NCBI GenBank assembly: GCA_964247055.1
Contig: OZ176052.1
Span: forward strand, 12,958,001 to 13,022,000
DNA length: 64,000 nucleotides
DNA from: Paragordius varius
Taxonomy: Eukaryota; Nematomorpha
Direction of reading: 5' to 3'
The position numbers and the translations under genes were made by a program. Shown piece by piece: positions 1 to 15,305 of the stretch. A model generated the notes under the pieces. The model did no database searches, was not told the DNA's origin, and saw only the letters and a program-made list of their open reading frames with translations. Position 1 is the stretch's first letter. Each line of letters starts with the position of its first letter.

Positions 1-207
1 ACTTTAAAAAATTGATGTATTAAACTAGTCGCATCAATACTCAAGTTAAATTTTGTCCTTAAAAATCGGATATTGGTCACCGGTGAACAAAATTATTTTT
101 TATACATTCTCTTAGCAAGACTACATCAAAATTTAGAGATAGTTTGACAAACTCTTTCATATCCGATTTTTACAACGATACTTTAAAAATTAATGTATAA
201 AAGTAGT

Positions 208-233
208 CGCATCAATAAATCGCATCAATACTC
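208..233 (+). repeat. 13-bp micro-duplication defining the 191-bp monomer class (example)
   Basis: The segment CGCATCAATAAAT (208-220) is followed directly by CGCATCAATACTC (221-233), adding 13 bp to the 178-bp monomer. The same insertion, usually CGTATCAATAAATCGC, recurs through the array as a minority class and is often linked to ACTAGGCG after 20 kb. A +9-bp form (CGTATCAATAACATCAATAC) occurs near 2561, 5219, 7008 and 9480. Replication slippage on the short CG[CT]ATCAATA motif explains all three lengths. Confidence 0.85.
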
Positions 234-1564
234 AAGTTAAACTTTGTCCTTAAAAATCGGATATTGGTCACCGGTGAACAAAATAATTTTTTATACATTC
301 TCTTAGTAAGACTACATCAAAATATAGAGATAGTTTGACAAACTCTTTCATATCCGATTTTTACAACGATACTTTATATAAAACTAGTCGTATCAATAAA
401 TCGCATCAATACTCAAGTTAAACTTTGTCCTTAAATATCGGATATTGGTCACCGGTGAACAAAATAATTTTTTATACATTCTCTTAGTAAGACTACATCA
501 AAATATAGAGATAGTTTGGCAAACTCTTTCATATCCGATTTTTACAACGATACTTTTAAAATTAATGTATTAAACTAGTCGTATCAATAAGTCGCATCAA
601 TACTCAAGTTAAACTTTGTCCTTAAAAATCGGATATCGGTCACCGGTGAACAAAATTATTTTTTATACATTCTCTTAGCAAGACTATATCAAAATATGGA
701 GATAGTTTGACAAACTCTTTCATATCCGATTTTTACAACGATACTTTATAAATTAATGTATAAAACTAGTCGCATCAATACTCAAATTAAACTTTGTCCT
801 TAAAAATCGGATATTGGTCACCGGTGAACAAAATTATTTTTTATATATTCTCTTAGCAAGACTACATCAAAATATAGAGATAGTTTGACAATCTCTTTCA
901 TATCCGATTTTTACAACGATACTTTAAAAAATTGATGTATTAAACTAGTCGCATCAATACTCAAGTTAAATTTTGTCCTTAAAAATCGGATATTGGTCAC
1001 CGGTGAACAAAATTATTTTTTATACATTCTCTTAGTAAGACTACATCAAAATATAGAGATAGTTTGGCAAACTCTTTCATATCCGATTTTTACAATGATA
1101 CTTTAAAAATTAATGTATAAAACTAGTCGCATCAATACTCAAGTTAAACTTTGTCCTTAAAAATCGAATATTGGTCACCGGTGAACAAAATAATTTTTTT
1201 ACATTCTCTTAGTAGGACTACATCAAAATATAGAGATAGTTTGACAAACTCTTTCATATCCGATTTTTACAACGATACTTTAAAAATTAATGTATAAAAG
1301 TTGTCGCATCAATAAATCGCATCAATACTCAAGTTAAACTTTGTCCTTAAAAATCGGATATTGGTCACCGGTGAACAAAATAATTTTTTATACATTCTCT
1401 TAGTAAGACTACATCAAAATATAGAGATAGTTTGACAAACTCTTTCATATCCGATTTTTACAACGATACTTTATATAAAACTTGTCGTATCAATAAATCG
1501 CATCAATACTCAAGTTAAACTTTGTCCTTAAATATCGGATATTGGTCACCGGTGAACAAAATAA

Positions 1565-4500
1565 TTTTTTATACATTCTCTTAGTAAGACTACATCAAAA
1601 TATAGAGATAGTTTGGCAAACTCTTTCATCCGATTTTTACAACGATGCTTTAAAAATTAATGTATAAAACTAGTCGCATCAATACTCAAGTCAAACTTTG
1701 TCCTTAAAAATCGAATATTGGTCACCGGTGAACAAAATTATTTTTTATACATTCTCTTATTAACTACATCAAAATATAGAGATAGTTTGACAAACTCTTT
1801 CATATCCGATTTTAACAACGATACTTTAAAAATTACTGTATTAAACTAGTCGTATCAATACTCAAGTTAAACTTTGTCCTTAAAATTCGAATATTGGTTA
1901 CCGGTGAACAAAATTATTTTTTATACATTCTCTTAGTAAGACTACATCAAAATATAGAGATAGTTTGGCAAACTCTTTCATATCCGATTTTTACAACGAT
2001 ACTTTAAAAATTAATGTATAAAACTGGTCGCATCAATACTCAAGTTAATTTGTCCTTAAAAATCGGATATTGGTCACCGGTGAACAAAATAATTTTTTAT
2101 ACATTCTCTTAGTAAGACTACATCAAAATATAGAGATAGTTTGGCAAACTCTTTCATCCGATTTTTACAACGATACTTTAAAAATTAATGTATAAAACTA
2201 GTCGCATCAATACACAAGTTAAACTTTGTCCTTAAAAATCGAATATTGGTCACCGGTGAACAAAATTATTTTTTATACATTCTCTTAGTAAGACTACATC
2301 AAAATATAGAGATAGTTTGGCAAACTCTTTCATATCCGATTTTTACAACGATACTTTAAAAATTAATGTATAAAACTAGTCGCATCAATACTCAAGTTAT
2401 ACTTTGTCTTTAAAAACCGGATATTGGTCACCGGTGAACAAAATTATTTTTTATACATTCTCTTAGTAGGACTACATCAAAATATAGAGATAATTTGGCA
2501 AACTCTTTCATATCCGATTTTTACAACGATACTTTAAAAATTAATGTATAAAACTAGTCGTATCAATAACATCAATACTCAAGTTAAACTTTGTCCTTAA
2601 AAATCGGATATTGGTCACCGGTGAACAAAATTATTTTTTATACATTCTCTTAGTAGGACTACACAAAATATAGAAATAGTTTGGCAAACTCTTTCATATC
2701 CTATTTTTACAACGTTATTTTAAAAATTATGGTATTAAACCAGTCGCATCAATACTCTAGTTAAACTTTGTCCTTAAAAATCGAATATTGGTCACCGGTG
2801 AACAAAATTATTTTTTATACATTCTCTTAGTAAGACTACATCAAAATATAGAGATAGTTTACCAAACTCTTTCATATCCGATTTTTACAACGATACTTTA
2901 AAAATTAATGTATAAAACTAGTCGCATCAATACTCAAGTTAAACTTTGTCCTTAAAAATCGAATATTGGTCACCGGTGAACAAAATAATTTTTTTACATT
3001 CTCTTAGTAGGACTACATCAAAATATAGAGATAGTTTGGCAAACTCTTTCATATCCGATTTTTACAACGATACTTTAAAAATTAATGTATAAAACTAGTC
3101 GCATCAATACTCAAGTTAAACTTTGTCCTTAAAAATCGGATATTGGTCACCGGTGAACAAAATTATTTTTTATACATTCTCTTAGTAAGACTACATCAAA
3201 ATATAGAAATAATTTGACAAACTCTTTCATATCCGATTTTTACAACGATACTTTAAAAATTATGGTATTAAACCAGTCGCATCAATACTCTAGTTAAACT
3301 TTGTCCTTAAAAATCGGATATTGGTCACCGGTGAACAAAATTATTTTTTATACATTCTCGTATTAACTACATCAAAATATAGAGATAGTTTGACAAACTC
3401 TTTCATATCCGATTTTTACAACGATACTTTAAAAATTACTGTATTAAACTAGTCTTATCAATGCTCAAGTTAAACTTTGTCCTTAAAAATCGGATATTGG
3501 TCACCGGTGAACAAATTATTTTTTATACATTCTCTTAGTAGGACTACATCAAAATATAGAGATAGTTTGGCAAACTCTTTCATATCCGATTTTTACGATA
3601 CTATAAAAATTAATGTATAAAACTAGTCGCATCAATACTCAAGTTAAACTTTGTCCTTAAAAATCGAATATTGGTCCCCGGTGAACAAAAGAATTTTTTA
3701 TACATTTTCTTATTAAGACCACATCAAAAAATAGAGATAGTTTGACAAACTCTTTCATATCCGATTTTTACAACGATACTTTAAAAATTAATGTATAAAA
3801 CTAGTGGCATCAATACTCAAGTTAAACTTTGTCCTTAAAAATCGGATATTGGTCACCGGTGAACAAAATTATTTTTTATACATTCTCTTATTAACTACAT
3901 CAAAATATAGAGATAGTTTGACAAACTCTTTCATATCCGATTTTAACAACGATACTTTAAAAATTACTGTATTAAACTAGTCGTATCAATACTCAAGTTA
4001 AACTTTGTCCTTAAAAATCGAATATTGGTTAACGGTGAACAAAATTATTTTTTATACATTCTCTTATTAACTACATCAAAATATAGAGATAGTTTGACAA
4101 ACTCTTTCATATCCGATTTTAACAACGATACTTTAAAAATTACTGTATTAAACTAGTCGTATCAATACTCAGGTTAAACTTTGTCCTTAAAATTCGAATA
4201 TTGGTTACCGGTGAACAAAATTATTTTTTATACATTCTCTTAGTAAGACTACATCAAAATATAGAGATAGTTTGGCAAACTCTTTCATCCGATTTTTACA
4301 ACGATACTTTAAAAATTAATGTATAAAACTAGTCGCATCAATACTCAAGTCAAACTTTGTCCTTAAAAATCGAATATTGGTCACCGGTGAACAAAATTAT
4401 TTTTTATACATTCTCTTATTAACTACATCAAAATATAGAGATAGTTTGACAAACTCTTTCATATCCGATTTTAACAACGATACTTTAAAAATTACTGTAT

Positions 4501-6849
4501 TAAACTAGTCGTATCAATACTCAAGTTAAACTTTGTCCTTAAAATTCGAATATTGGTTACCGGTGAACAAAATTATTTTTTATACATTCTCTTAGTAAGA
4601 CTACATCAAAATATAGAGATAGTTTGGCAAACTCTTTCATATCCGATTTTTACAACGATACTTTAAAAATTAATGTATAAAACTGGTCGCATCAATACTC
4701 AAGTTAATTTGTCCTTAAAAATCGGATATTGGTCACCGGTGAACAAAATAATTTTTTATACATTCTCTTAGTAAGACTACATCAAAATATAGAGATAGTT
4801 TGGCAAACTCTTTCATCCGATTTTTACAACGATACTTTAAAAATTAATGTATAAAACTAGTCGCATCAATACACAAGTTAAACTTTGTCCTTAAAAATCG
4901 AATATTGGTCACCGGTGAACAAAATTATTTTTTATACATTCTCTTAGTAAGACTACATCAAAATATAGAGATAGTTTGGCAAACTCTTTCATATCCGATT
5001 TTTACAACGATACTTTAAAAATTAATGTATAAAACTAGTCGCATCAATACTCAAGTTATACTTTGTCTTTAAAAACCGGATATTGGTCACCGGTGAACAA
5101 AATTATTTTTTATACATTCTCTTAGTAGGACTACATCAAAATATAGAGATAATTTGGCAAACTCTTTCATATCCGATTTTTACAACGATACTTTAAAAAT
5201 TAATGTATAAAACTAGTCGTATCAATAACATCAATACTCAAGTTAAACTTTGTCCTTAAAAATCGGATATTGGTCACCGGTGAACAAAATTATTTTTTAT
5301 ACATTCTCTTAGTAGGACTACACAAAATATAGAAATAGTTTGGCAAACTCTTTCATATCCTATTTTTACAACGTTATTTTAAAAATTATGGTATTAAACC
5401 AGTCGCATCAATACTCTAGTTAAACTTTGTCCTTAAAAATCGAATATTGGTCACCGGTGAACAAAATTATTTTTTATACATTCTCTTAGTAAGACTACAT
5501 CAAAATATAGAGATAGTTTACCAAACTCTTTCATATCCGATTTTTACAACGATACTTTAAAAATTAATGTATAAAACTAGTCGCATCAATACTCAAGTTA
5601 AACTTTGTCCTTAAAAATCGAATATTGGTCACCGGTGAACAAAATAATTTTTTTACATTCTCTTAGTAGGACTACATCAAAATATAGAGATAGTTTGGCA
5701 AACTCTTTCATATCCGATTTTTACAACGATACTTTAAAAATTAATGTATAAAACTAGTCGCATCAATACTCAAGTTAAACTTTGTCCTTAAAAATCGGAT
5801 ATTGGTCACCGGTGAACAAAATTATTTTTTATACATTCTCTTAGTAAGACTACATCAAAATATAGAAATAATTTGACAAACTCTTTCATATCCGATTTTT
5901 ACAACGATACTTTAAAAATTATGGTATTAAACCAGTCGCATCAATACTCTAGTTAAACTTTGTCCTTAAAAATCGGATATTGGTCACCGGTGAACAAAAT
6001 TATTTTTTATACATTCTCGTATTAACTACATCAAAATATAGAGATAGTTTGACAAACTCTTTCATATCCGATTTTTACAACGATACTTTAAAAATTACTG
6101 TATTAAACTAGTCGTATCAATGCTCAAGTTAAACTTTGTCCTTAAAAATCGGATATTGGTCACCGGTGAACAAATTATTTTTTATACATTCTCTTAGTAG
6201 GACTACATCAAAATATAGAGATAGTTTGGCAAACTCTTTCATATCCGATTTTTACGATACTATAAAAATTAATGTATAAAACTAGTCGCATCAATACTCA
6301 AGTTAAACTTTGTCCTTAAAAATCGAATATTGGTCCCCGGTGAACAAAAGAATTTTTTATACATTTTCTTATTAAGACCACATCAAAAAATAGAGATAGT
6401 TTGACAAACTCTTTCATATCCGATTTTTACAACGATACTTTAAAAATTAATGTATAAAACTAGTGGCATCAATACTCAAGTTAAACTTTGTCCTTAAAAA
6501 TCGGATATTGGTCACCGGTGAACAAAATTATTTTTTATACATTCTCTTATTAACTACATCAAAATATAGAGATAGTTTGACAAACTCTTTCATATCCGAT
6601 TTTAACAACGATACTTTAAAAATTACTGTATTAAACTAGTCGTATCAATACTCAAGTTAAACTTTGTCCTTAAAAATCGAATATTGGTTAACGGTGAACA
6701 AAATTATTTTTTATACATTCTCTTATTAACTACATCAAAATATAGAGATAGTTTGACAAACTCTTTCATATCCGATTTTAACAACGATACTTTAAAAATT
6801 ACTGTATTAAACTAGTCGTATCAATACTCAGGTTAAACTTTGTCCTTAA
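1565..6849. repeat. Tandem duplication, period 2659 bp (15 monomers), about 2 copies
   Basis: Copy 1 is about 1565-4190 and copy 2 about 4224-6849. Paired landmarks keep a constant offset of 2659: AAGTCAAAC at 1691/4350, TTCTCGTATTAAC at 3359/6018, GGTTAACGG at 4027/6686, and TCAGGTTAAAC at 4172/6831. Copies differ by only a few bases where I compared them (for example GATGCTT at 1645 versus GATACTT). The period equals 15 monomers of about 177 bp, which points to a single misaligned exchange. Confidence 0.88.
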
Positions 6850-9800
6850 AAATCGAATATTGGTTAACGGTGAACAAAATTATTTTTTATACATTCTCTT
6901 AGTAAGACTACATCAAAATATTAAGATAATTTGGCAAACTCTTTCATATCCGATTTTTACAACGATATTTTAAAAATTAATGTATAAAACTAGTCGTATC
7001 AATAACATCAATACTCAAGTTAAACTTTGTCCTTAAAAATCTGATATTGGTCACCGGTGAACAAATTATTTTTTATACATTCTCTTAGTAGGACTACATC
7101 AAAATATAGAGATAGTTTGGCAAACTCTTTCATATCCGATTTTTACAACGATACTTTAAAAATTAATGTATAAAACAAGTCGCATCAATACTCAAGTTAA
7201 ACTTTGTCCTTAAAAATCGAATATTGGTCACCGGTGAACAAAAGAATTTTTTATACATTTTCTTATTAAGACTACATCAAAAAATAGAGATAGTTTGACA
7301 AACTCTTTCATATCCGATTTTTACAACGATACTTTAAAAATTAATGTATAAAACTAGTGGCATCAATACTCAAGTTAAACTTTGTCCTTAAAAATCGGAT
7401 ATTGGTCACCGGTGAACAAAATTATTTTTTATACATTCTGTTATTAACTACATCAAAATATAGAGATAGTTTGACAAACTCTTTCATATCCGATTTTTAC
7501 AACGATACTTTAAAAATTACTGTATTAAACTAGTCGTATCAATACTCAAGTTAAACTTTGTCCTTAAAAATCGAATATTGGTTACCGGTGAACAAAATTA
7601 TTTTTTATACATTCTCTTAGTAAGACTACATCAAAATATAGAGATAGTTTGGCAAACTCTTTCATATCCGATTTTTACAACGATACTTTAAAAATTAATG
7701 TATAAAACTAGTCGCATCAATACTCAAGTTAAACTTTGTCCTTAAAAATCGGATATTGGTCACCGGTGAACAAAAATTTTTTATACATTCTCTTAGTAAG
7801 ACTACATCAAAATATAGAGATAGTTTGGCAAACTCTTTCATCCGATTTTTACAACGATACTTTAAAAATTAATGTATAAAACTAGTCGCATCAATACTCA
7901 AGTTAAACTTTGTCCTTAAAAATCGAATATTTATCACCGGTGAACAAAATTATTTTTTATACATTCTCTTAGTAAGACTACATCAAAATATAGAGATAGT
8001 TTGGCAAACTCTTTCATATCCGATTTTTACAACGATACTTTAAAAATTAATGTATAAAACTAGTCGCATCAATACTCAAGTTAAACTTTGTCCTTAAAAA
8101 TCGAATATTGGTCACCGGTGAACAAAATAATTTTTTTACATTCTCTTAGTAGGACTACATCAAAATATAGAGATAGTTTGGCAAACTCTTTCATATCCGA
8201 TTTTTACAACGATACTTTAAAAATTAATGTATAAAACTAGTCGCATCAATACTCAAGTTAAACTTTGTCCTTAAAAATCGGATATTGGTCACCGGTGAAC
8301 AAAATTATTTTTTATACATTCTCTTAGTAAGACTACATCAAAATATAGAAATAATTTGACAAACTCTTTCATATCCGATTTTTACAACGATACTTTAAAA
8401 ATTATGGTATTAAACCAGTCGCATCAATACTCTAGTTAAACTTTGTCCTTAAAAATCGGATATTGGTCACCGGTGAACAAAATTATTTTTTATACATTCT
8501 CGTATTAACTACATCAAAATATAGAGATAGTTTGACAAACTCTTTCATATCCGATTTTTACAACGATACTTTAAAAATTACTGTATTAAACTAGTCGTAT
8601 CAATGCTCAAGTTAAACTTTGTCCTTAAAAATCGGATATTGGTCACCGGTGAACAAATTATTTTTTATACATTCTCTTAGTAGGACTACATCAAAATATA
8701 GAGATAGTTTGGCAAACTCTTTCATATCCGATTTTTACGATACTATAAAAATTAATGTATAAAACTAGTCGCATCAATACTCAAGTTAAACTTTGTCCTT
8801 AAAAATCGAATATTGGTCCCCGGTGAACAAAAGAATTTTTTATACATTTTCTTATTAAGACCACATCAAAAAATAGAGATAGTTTGACAAACTCTTTCAT
8901 ATCCGATTTTTACAACGATACTTTAAAAATTAATGTATAAAACTAGTGGCATCAATACTCAAGTTAAACTTTGTCCTTAAAAATCGGATATTGGTCACCG
9001 GTGAACAAAATTATTTTTTATACATTCTCTTATTAACTACATCAAAATATAGAGATAGTTTGACAAACTCTTTCATATCCGATTTTAACAACGATACTTT
9101 AAAAATTACTGTATTAAACTAGTCGTATCAATACTCAAGTTAAACTTTGTCCTTAAAAATCGAATATTGGTTAACGGTGAACAAAATTATTTTTTATACA
9201 TTCTCTTATTAACTACATCAAAATATAGAGATAGTTTGACAAACTCTTTCATATCCGATTTTAACAACGATACTTTAAAAATTACTGTATTAAACTAGTC
9301 GTATCAATACTCAGGTTAAACTTTGTCCTTAAAAATCGAATATTGGTTAACGGTGAACAAAATTATTTTTTATACATTCTCTTAGTAAGACTACATCAAA
9401 ATATTAAGATAATTTGGCAAACTCTTTCATATCCGATTTTTACAACGATATTTTAAAAATTAATGTATAAAACTAGTCGTATCAATAACATCAATACTCA
9501 AGTTAAACTTTGTCCTTAAAAATCTGATATTGGTCACCGGTGAACAAATTATTTTTTATACATTCTCTTAGTAGGACTACATCAAAATATAGAGATAGTT
9601 TGGCAAACTCTTTCATATCCGATTTTTACAACGATACTTTAAAAATTAATGTATAAAACAAGTCGCATCAATACTCAAGTTAAACTTTGTCCTTAAAAAT
9701 CGAATATTGGTCACCGGTGAACAAAAGAATTTTTTATACATTTTCTTATTAAGACTACATCAAAAAATAGAGATAGTTTGACAAACTCTTTCATATCCGA

Positions 9801-10631
9801 TTTTTACAACGATACTTTAAAAATTAATGTATAAAACTAGTGGCATCAATACTCAAGTTAAACTTTGTCCTTAAAAATCGGATATTGGTCACCGGTGAAC
9901 AAAATTATTTTTTATACATTCTGTTATTAACTACATCAAAATATAGAGATAGTTTGACAAACTCTTTCATATCCGATTTTTACAACGATACTTTAAAAAT
10001 TACTGTATTAAACTAGTCGTATCAATACTCAAGTTAAACTTTGTCCTTAAAAATCGAATATTGGTTACCGGTGAACAAAATTATTTTTTATACATTCTCT
10101 TAGTAAGACTACATCAAAATATAGAGATAGTTTGGCAAACTCTTTCATATCCGATTTTTACAACGATACTTTAAAAATTAATGTATAAAACTAGTCGCAT
10201 CAATACTCAAGTTAAACTTTGTCCTTAAAAATCGGATATTGGTCACCGGTGAACAAAAATTTTTTATACATTCTCTTAGTAAGACTACATCAAAATATAG
10301 AGATAGTTTGGCAAACTCTTTCATCCGATTTTTACAACGATACTTTAAAAATTAATGTATAAAACTAGTCGCATCAATACTCAAGTTAAACTTTGTCCTT
10401 AAAAATCGAATATTTATCACCGGTGAACAAAATTATTTTTTATACATTCTCTTAGTAAGACTACATCAAAATATAGAGATAGTTTGGCAAACTCTTTCAT
10501 ATCCGATTTTTACAACGATACTTTAAAAATTAATGTATAAAACTAGTCGCATCAATACTCAAGTTAAACTTTGTCCTTAAAAATCGAATATTGGTCACCG
10601 GTGAACAAAATAATTTTTTTACATTCTCTTA
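5522..10631. repeat. Tandem duplication, period 2483 bp (14 monomers), about 2 copies
   Basis: The segment 5522-8148 repeats at 8005-10,631. Landmarks keep an offset of 2483: the TTCTCGTATTAAC site 6018/8501, GGTTAACGG 6686/9169 and 6862/9345, the ATTCTG change 7440/9923, CAAAAATTTTTT 7771/10,254, and AATATTTATCACC 7921/10,404. It overlaps the second copy of the 2659-bp duplication, so segments around 5.5-6.8 kb now exist three times. Confidence 0.88.
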
Positions 10632-11005
10632 GCAAGACTACATCAAAATACAGAGATAGTTTGACAAACTCTTTCATATCCGATTTTTACAACGATACTT
10701 TAAAAATTAATGTATAAAACTAGTCGTATCAATAAATCGCATCAATACTCAAGTTAAACTTTGTCCTTAAAAATCGGATATTGGTCACCGGTGAACAAAA
10801 TAATTTTTTATACATTCTCTTAGTAAGACTACATCAAAATATAGAGATAGTTTGGCAAACTCTTTCATCCAATTTTTACAACGATACTTTAAAAATTAAT
10901 GTATAAAACTAGTCGCATCAATACTCAAGTTAAACTTTGTCCTTAAAAATCGAATATTGGTCACCGGTGAACAAAATTATTTTTTATACATTCTCTTAGT
11001 AAGAC

Positions 11006-14000
11006 TACATCAAAATATAGTGATAGTTTGGCAAACTCTTTCATATCCGATTTTTACAACGATACTTTAAAAATTAATGTATAAAACTAGTCGCATCAAT
11101 ACTCAAGTTAAACTTTGTCCTTAAAAATCGAATATTGGTCACCGGTGAACAAAATCTTTTTTATATATTCTCTTAGTAGGACTACATCAAAATATAGAGA
11201 TAGTTTGACAAACTCTTTCATATCGATTTTTACAACGATACTTTAAAAATTAAGGTGTTAAACTAGTCGCATCGATACTCAAGTTAAACTTTGTCCTTAA
11301 AAATCGGATATTGGTCACCGGTGAACAAAATTATTTTTTATACTTTCTCTTAGTAAGACTACATCAAAATATAGAGATAGTTTGACAAACTCTTTCATAT
11401 CCGATTTTTACAACGATACTTTAAAAATTAATGTATTAAACTAGTCGCATCAATACTCAAGTTAAACTTTGTCCTTAAAAATCGGATATTGGTCACCGGT
11501 GAACAAAATAATTTTTTATACATTCTCTTAGTAATACTACATCAAAATATAGAGATAGTTTGACAAACTCTTTCATATCCGATTTTTACAACGATACTTT
11601 ATAAATTAATGTATAAAACTAGTCGTATCAATAAGTCGCATCAATACTCAATTTAAACTTTGTCCTTAAAAATCGGATATTGGTCAGCGGTGAACAAAAT
11701 AATTTTTTATACATTCTCTTAGTAAGACTACATCAAAATATAGAGATAGTTTGACAAACTCTTTCATATCCGATTTTTACAACGATACTTTAAATATTAT
11801 GGTATTAAACCAGTCGCATCAATACTCAAGTTAAACTTTGTCCTTAAAAATCGGATATTGGTCACCGGTGAACATAATTATTTTTTATACATTCTCTTAG
11901 TAAGACTACATCAAAATATAGAGATAGTTTGACAAACTCTTTCATATCCGATTTTTACAACGATACTTTAAAAATTAATGTATAAAACTAGTGGCATCAA
12001 TACTCAAGTTAAACTTTGTCCTTAAAAATCGGATATTGGTCACCGGTGAACAAAATTATTTTTCATACATTCTCTTATTAACTACATCAAAATATAGAGA
12101 TAGTTTGACAAACTCTTTCATATCCGATTTTTACAACGATACTTTAAAAATTACTGTATTAAACTAGTCGTATCAATACTCAAGTTAAACTTTGTCCTTA
12201 AAAATCGAATATTGGTTACCGGTGAACAAAATTATTTTTTATACATTTTCTTAGTAAGACTACATCAAAATATAGAGATAGTTTGGCAAACTCTTTCATA
12301 TCCGATTTTTACAACGATACTTTAAAAATTAATGTATAAAACTAGTCGCATCAATACTCAAGTTAAACTTTGTCCTTAAAAATCGGATATTGGTCACCGG
12401 TGAACAAAAATTTTTTATACATTCTCTTAGTAAGACTACATCAAAATATAGAGATAGTTTGGCAAACTCTTTCATCCGATTTTTACAACGATACTTTAAA
12501 AATTAATGTATAAAACTAGTCGCATCAATACTCAAGTTAAACTTTGTCCTTAAAAATCGAATATTTATCACCGGTGAACAAAATTATTTTTTATACATTC
12601 TCTTAGTAAGACTACATCAAAATATAGAGATAGTTTGGCAAACTCTTTCATATCCGATTTTTACAACGATACTTTAAAAATTAATGTATAAAACTAGTCG
12701 CATCAATACTCAAGTTAAACTTTGTCCTTAAAAATCGGATATTGGTCACCGGTGAACATAATTATTTTTTATACATTCTCTTAGTAAGACTACATCAAAA
12801 TATAGAGATAGTTTGACAAACTCTTTCATATCCGATTTTTACAACGATACTTTAAAAATTAATGTATAAAACTAGTGGCATCAATACTCAAGTTAAACTT
12901 TGTCCTTAAAAATCGGATATTGGTCACCGGTGAACAAAATTATTTTTTATACATTCTCTTATTAACTACATCAAAATATAGTGATAGTTTGGCAAACTCT
13001 TTCATATCCGATTTTTACAACGATACTTTAAAAATTAATGTATAAAACTAGTCGCATCAATACTCAAGTTAAACTTTGTCCTTAAAAATCGAATATTGGT
13101 CACCGGTGAACAAAATCTTTTTTATATATTCTCTTAGTAGGACTACATCAAAATATAGAGATAGTTTGACAAACTCTTTCATATCGATTTTTACAACGAT
13201 ACTTTAAAAATTAAGGTGTTAAACTAGTCGCATCGATACTCAAGTTAAACTTTGTCCTTAAAAATCGGATATTGGTCACCGGTGAACAAAATTATTTTTT
13301 ATACTTTCTCTTAGTAAGACTACATCAAAATATAGAGATAGTTTGACAAACTCTTTCATATCCGATTTTTACAACGATACTTTAAAAATTAATGTATTAA
13401 ACTAGTCGCATCAATACTCAAGTTAAACTTTGTCCTTAAAAATCGGATATTGGTCACCGGTGAACAAAATAATTTTTTATACATTCTCTTAGTAATACTA
13501 CATCAAAATATAGAGATAGTTTGACAAACTCTTTCATATCCGATTTTTACAACGATACTTTATAAATTAATGTATAAAACTAGTCGTATCAATAAGTCGC
13601 ATCAATACTCAATTTAAACTTTGTCCTTAAAAATCGGATATTGGTCAGCGGTGAACAAAATAATTTTTTATACATTCTCTTAGTAAGACTACATCAAAAT
13701 ATAGAGATAGTTTGACAAACTCTTTCATATCCGATTTTTACAACGATACTTTAAATATTATGGTATTAAACCAGTCGCATCAATACTCAAGTTAAACTTT
13801 GTCCTTAAAAATCGGATATTGGTCACCGGTGAACATAATTATTTTTTATACATTCTCTTAGTAAGACTACATCAAAATATAGAGATAGTTTGACAAACTC
13901 TTTCATATCCGATTTTTACAACGATACTTTAAAAATTAATGTATAAAACTAGTGGCATCAATACTCAAGTTAAACTTTGTCCTTAAAAATCGGATATTGG

Positions 14001-14482
14001 TCACCGGTGAACAAAATTATTTTTTATACATTCTCTTATTAACTACATCAAAATATAGAGATAGTTTGACAAACTCTTTCATATCCGATTTTTACAACGA
14101 TACTTTAAAAATTACTGTATTAAACTAGTCGTATCAATACTCAAGTTAAACTTTGTCCTTAAAAATCGAATATTGGTTACCGGTGAACAAAATTATTTTT
14201 TATACATTCTCTTAGTAAGACTACATCAAAATATAGAGATAGTTTGGCAAACTCTTTCATATCCGATTTTTACAACGATACTTTAAAAATTAATGTATAA
14301 AACTAGTCGCATCAATACTCAAGTTAAACTTTGTCCTTAAAAATCGGATATTGGTCACCGGTGAACAAAAATTTTTTATACATTCTCTTAGTAAGACTAC
14401 ATCAAAATATAGAGATAGTTTGGCAAACTCTTTCATCCGATTTTTACAACGATACTTTAAAAATTAATGTATAAAACTAGTC
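11006..14482. repeat. Segmental duplication 11,006-12,520 / 12,967-14,482, offset 1961 bp
   Basis: Offset 1961 (11 monomers) is held by TAGTGATAG (11,021/12,982), AAAATCTTTTTT (11,156/13,117), GGTCAGCGG (11,682/13,643) and CAAAAATTTTTT (12,401/14,362). The intervening 12.52-12.97 kb does not belong to it and resembles 11.8-12.1 kb instead (GTGAACATAATT offset 884). A third, shorter copy of the start lies at about 15,306-15,901 (offset 2339 from the second). Confidence 0.82.
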
Positions 14483-15305
14483 GTATCAATAAATCGCATC
14501 AATACTCAAGTTAAACTTTGTCCTTAAAAATCGGATATTGGTCACCGGTGAACAAAATAATTTTTTATACATTCTCTTAGTAAGACTACATCAAAATATA
14601 GAGATAGTTTGGCAAACTCTTTCATCCAATTTTAACAACGATACTTTAAAAATTAATGTATAAAACTAGTCGCATCAATACTCAAGTTAAACTTTGTCCT
14701 TAAAAATCGAATATTGGTCACCGGTGAACAAAATTATTTTTTATACATTCTCTTAGTAAGACTACATCAAAATATAGAGATAGTTTGGCAAACTCTTTCA
14801 TATCCGATTTTTACAACGATACTTTAAAAATTAATGTATAAAACTAGTCGCATCAATACTCAAGTTAAACTTTGTCCTTAAAAATCGGATATTGGTCACC
14901 GGTGAACAAAAATTTTTTATACATTCTCTTAGTAAGACTACATCAAAATATAGAGATAGTTTGACAAACTCTTTCATATCCGATTTTTACAACGATACTT
15001 TAAAAATTAATGTATAAAACTAGTCGTATCAATAAATCGCATCAATACTCAAGTTAAACTTTGTCCTTAAAAATCGGATATTGGTCACCGGTGAACAAAA
15101 TAATTTTTTATACATTCTCTTAGTAAGACTACATCAAAATATAGAGATAGTTTGGCAAACTCTTTCATCCAATTTTAACAACGATACTTTAAAAATTAAT
15201 GTATAAAACTAGTCGCATCAATACTCAAGTTAAACTTTGTCCTTAAAAATCGAATATTGGTCACCGGTGAACAAAATTATTTTTTATACATTCTCTTAGT
15301 AAGAC

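Larger units (their letters stand above)
1..10631. repeat. Array subregion 1: 14- and 15-monomer higher-order duplications
   Basis: Contains monomers mainly of the type AGAGATAGTTTG[AG]CAAACTCTTTC, plus local variants TTATTAACTAC, TTTTAACAACG, TTACTGTATTAAAC and GGTTAACGG that are absent or rare later. The first 1.5 kb mixes 178- and 191-bp monomers. Most of the rest belongs to two overlapping tandem duplications, listed separately. Confidence 0.75.
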
